Source: Aliikangiella sp. G2MR2-5
GTDB taxonomy: Bacteria > Pseudomonadota > Gammaproteobacteria > Enterobacterales > Kangiellaceae
DNA: 64,000 nt
Reading direction: 5' to 3'
NCBI RefSeq assembly: GCF_015687155.1
Contig: NZ_JADPQF010000004.1
Location: 434,001-498,000 of the forward strand
Each line of letters begins with the position of its first letter. The stretch's first letter is position 1. The translations under genes and the position numbers were made by a program. The notes under the pieces were generated by a model. That model was not told the DNA's origin. It ran no database searches and was given only the letters and a program-made list of their open reading frames with translations. Of the stretch, positions 63,623 through 64,000 are shown piece after piece.

Positions 63623-63667
63623 GGCTTCATTTTGACTTTGTACACGAATGTTCATGTCACACTTTTC

Positions 63668-63689
63668 AGCCTTTCTTTGGTGAAAGGCT
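63668..63689 (+). terminator. Probable terminator after pdxH
   Basis: AGCCTTTC (63668-63675) pairs with GAAAGGCT (63682-63689) around TTTGGT, 46 bases after the pdxH stop. The following sequence is T-containing but not a clean T-run, so strength is uncertain. Confidence 0.55.
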
Positions 63690-63843
63690 TAGACTTTCTG
63701 CTGTTGAACCTCGATTATTTGATTAACATGTGAGCGTTAATAGCGTGATATATTCACCAGCCCAATTCTTTTTATACTCGCCAAATGCGCAGGTAATCCT
63801 CTAATCTATTGATTAATATATAAAAAATCCACTATTTCAAAAT

Positions 63844-63861
63844 ATGACAGTAATATGACAT
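63844..63861. promoter_or_regulatory. Pho-box-like direct repeat upstream of the DUF47 gene
   Basis: ATGACA at 63844-63849 and again at 63855-63860 are spaced 11 bases apart. On the minus strand this reads ATGTCAT...TGTCAT, the direct repeat of PhoB half-sites. A third ATGACAT lies at 63917-63923, close to the start codon at 63937. The downstream gene belongs to a phosphate-transport-linked family, which strengthens the call. Confidence 0.6.
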
Positions 63862-63936
63862 GATTTTGAGATTCTGGACTATTCTTTGAGCAATCCTTAA
63901 AATTCGCTTCACAAATATGACATAAAGGTTACAGCG

Positions 63937-64000
63937 ATGAATCCAATACTCGATTTATTTGCAAGCTCTCCCATGAAGCCATTGCAAACTCACATGCAGA
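63937..64000 (+). CDS. DUF47 (PhoU-like, TIGR00153-type) protein, N-terminal fragment
   Basis: Only about 21 residues lie in the window. MNPILDLFASSPMKPLQTHM resembles the start of TIGR00153/DUF47 proteins, which have a PhoU-like fold and are usually encoded just before a Pit-type low-affinity phosphate transporter. The role would be regulation or assembly of that transporter. A Pho-box-like repeat lies upstream. The gene runs off the right edge, so the family call rests on a short stretch and the promoter context. Confidence 0.75.
   Translation, partial: MNPILDLFASSPMKPLQTHMQ

Overview
The window is a chromosomal segment of a moderately AT-rich aerobic gammaproteobacterium. Three things point to this class: the conserved block rph / yicC-gmk-rpoZ-spoT-ridA-trmH, a PilU-type pilus ATPase, and a PlsB-type acyltransferase. 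Together with the caa3-type cox cluster and several non-ATG starts, this would fit a marine Oceanospirillales-like lineage such as Kangiellaceae, but that placement is an inference. I see no insertion sequence, prophage, CRISPR array or rRNA operon. The only tRNA is a tRNA-Leu(CAG) on the minus strand.

Layout. 1-4.6 kb: truncated apaH, a YdfG-type dehydrogenase, a membrane hybrid histidine kinase, and rph convergent to it. 4.8-11 kb: yicC, gmk, rpoZ, spoT, ridA, trmH and a rhodanese-methyltransferase fusion; these cover RNA turnover, guanine nucleotides, stringent response and tRNA modification. 11.1-17.5 kb: a two-gene unit of a cyclase-FHA protein and a ParA/MinD-like ATPase, a histone H1-like Lys/Ala protein preceded by phased A-tracts, a DUF3530 protein, a thioesterase, a gap of about 1.1 kb, and an ECF sigma / membrane anti-sigma pair. 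17.9-26.6 kb: a full caa3-type cytochrome oxidase cluster (coxB with a fused cytochrome c, coxA, ctaG, coxC, DUF2909, SURF1, a thioredoxin-like membrane protein, ctaA, ctaB, SCO1). 26.7-36.3 kb: an envZ without ompR, plsB, an exosortase-A-associated decarboxylase/AMP-ligase pair, a small secreted protein, a NYN-domain protein and a MATE transporter.

36.3-49.4 kb: a 0.7 kb gap, a TPR hybrid kinase, an ACT-malic enzyme, a GNAT, a PP-loop ATPase, a PA0069-type radical SAM enzyme, a tricorn-like protease, tRNA-Leu and a TPR-GGDEF diguanylate cyclase. 49.5-64 kb: an RND permease and adaptor, an extracellular nuclease with a dockerin-like tail, pilU, a CDF metal exporter behind a strong Fur-box match, phnA, yhbY, rlmE, ftsH, pdxH, and the start of a DUF47/PhoU-like gene behind a Pho-box-like repeat.

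Most of the window is ordinary core genome. The points most worth a second look are: the cyclase-FHA/ParA unit, whose cyclase domain lacks the transition-state arginine; the exosortase-associated pair away from any exosortase; the orphan envZ; the Fur-box CDF transporter; the Pho-box-like sites before the nuclease and the DUF47 gene; the dockerin-like end on the nuclease; the A-tract array upstream of the H1-like gene; and several perfect palindromes at convergent gene ends. No single locus can be called a new system from sequence alone.
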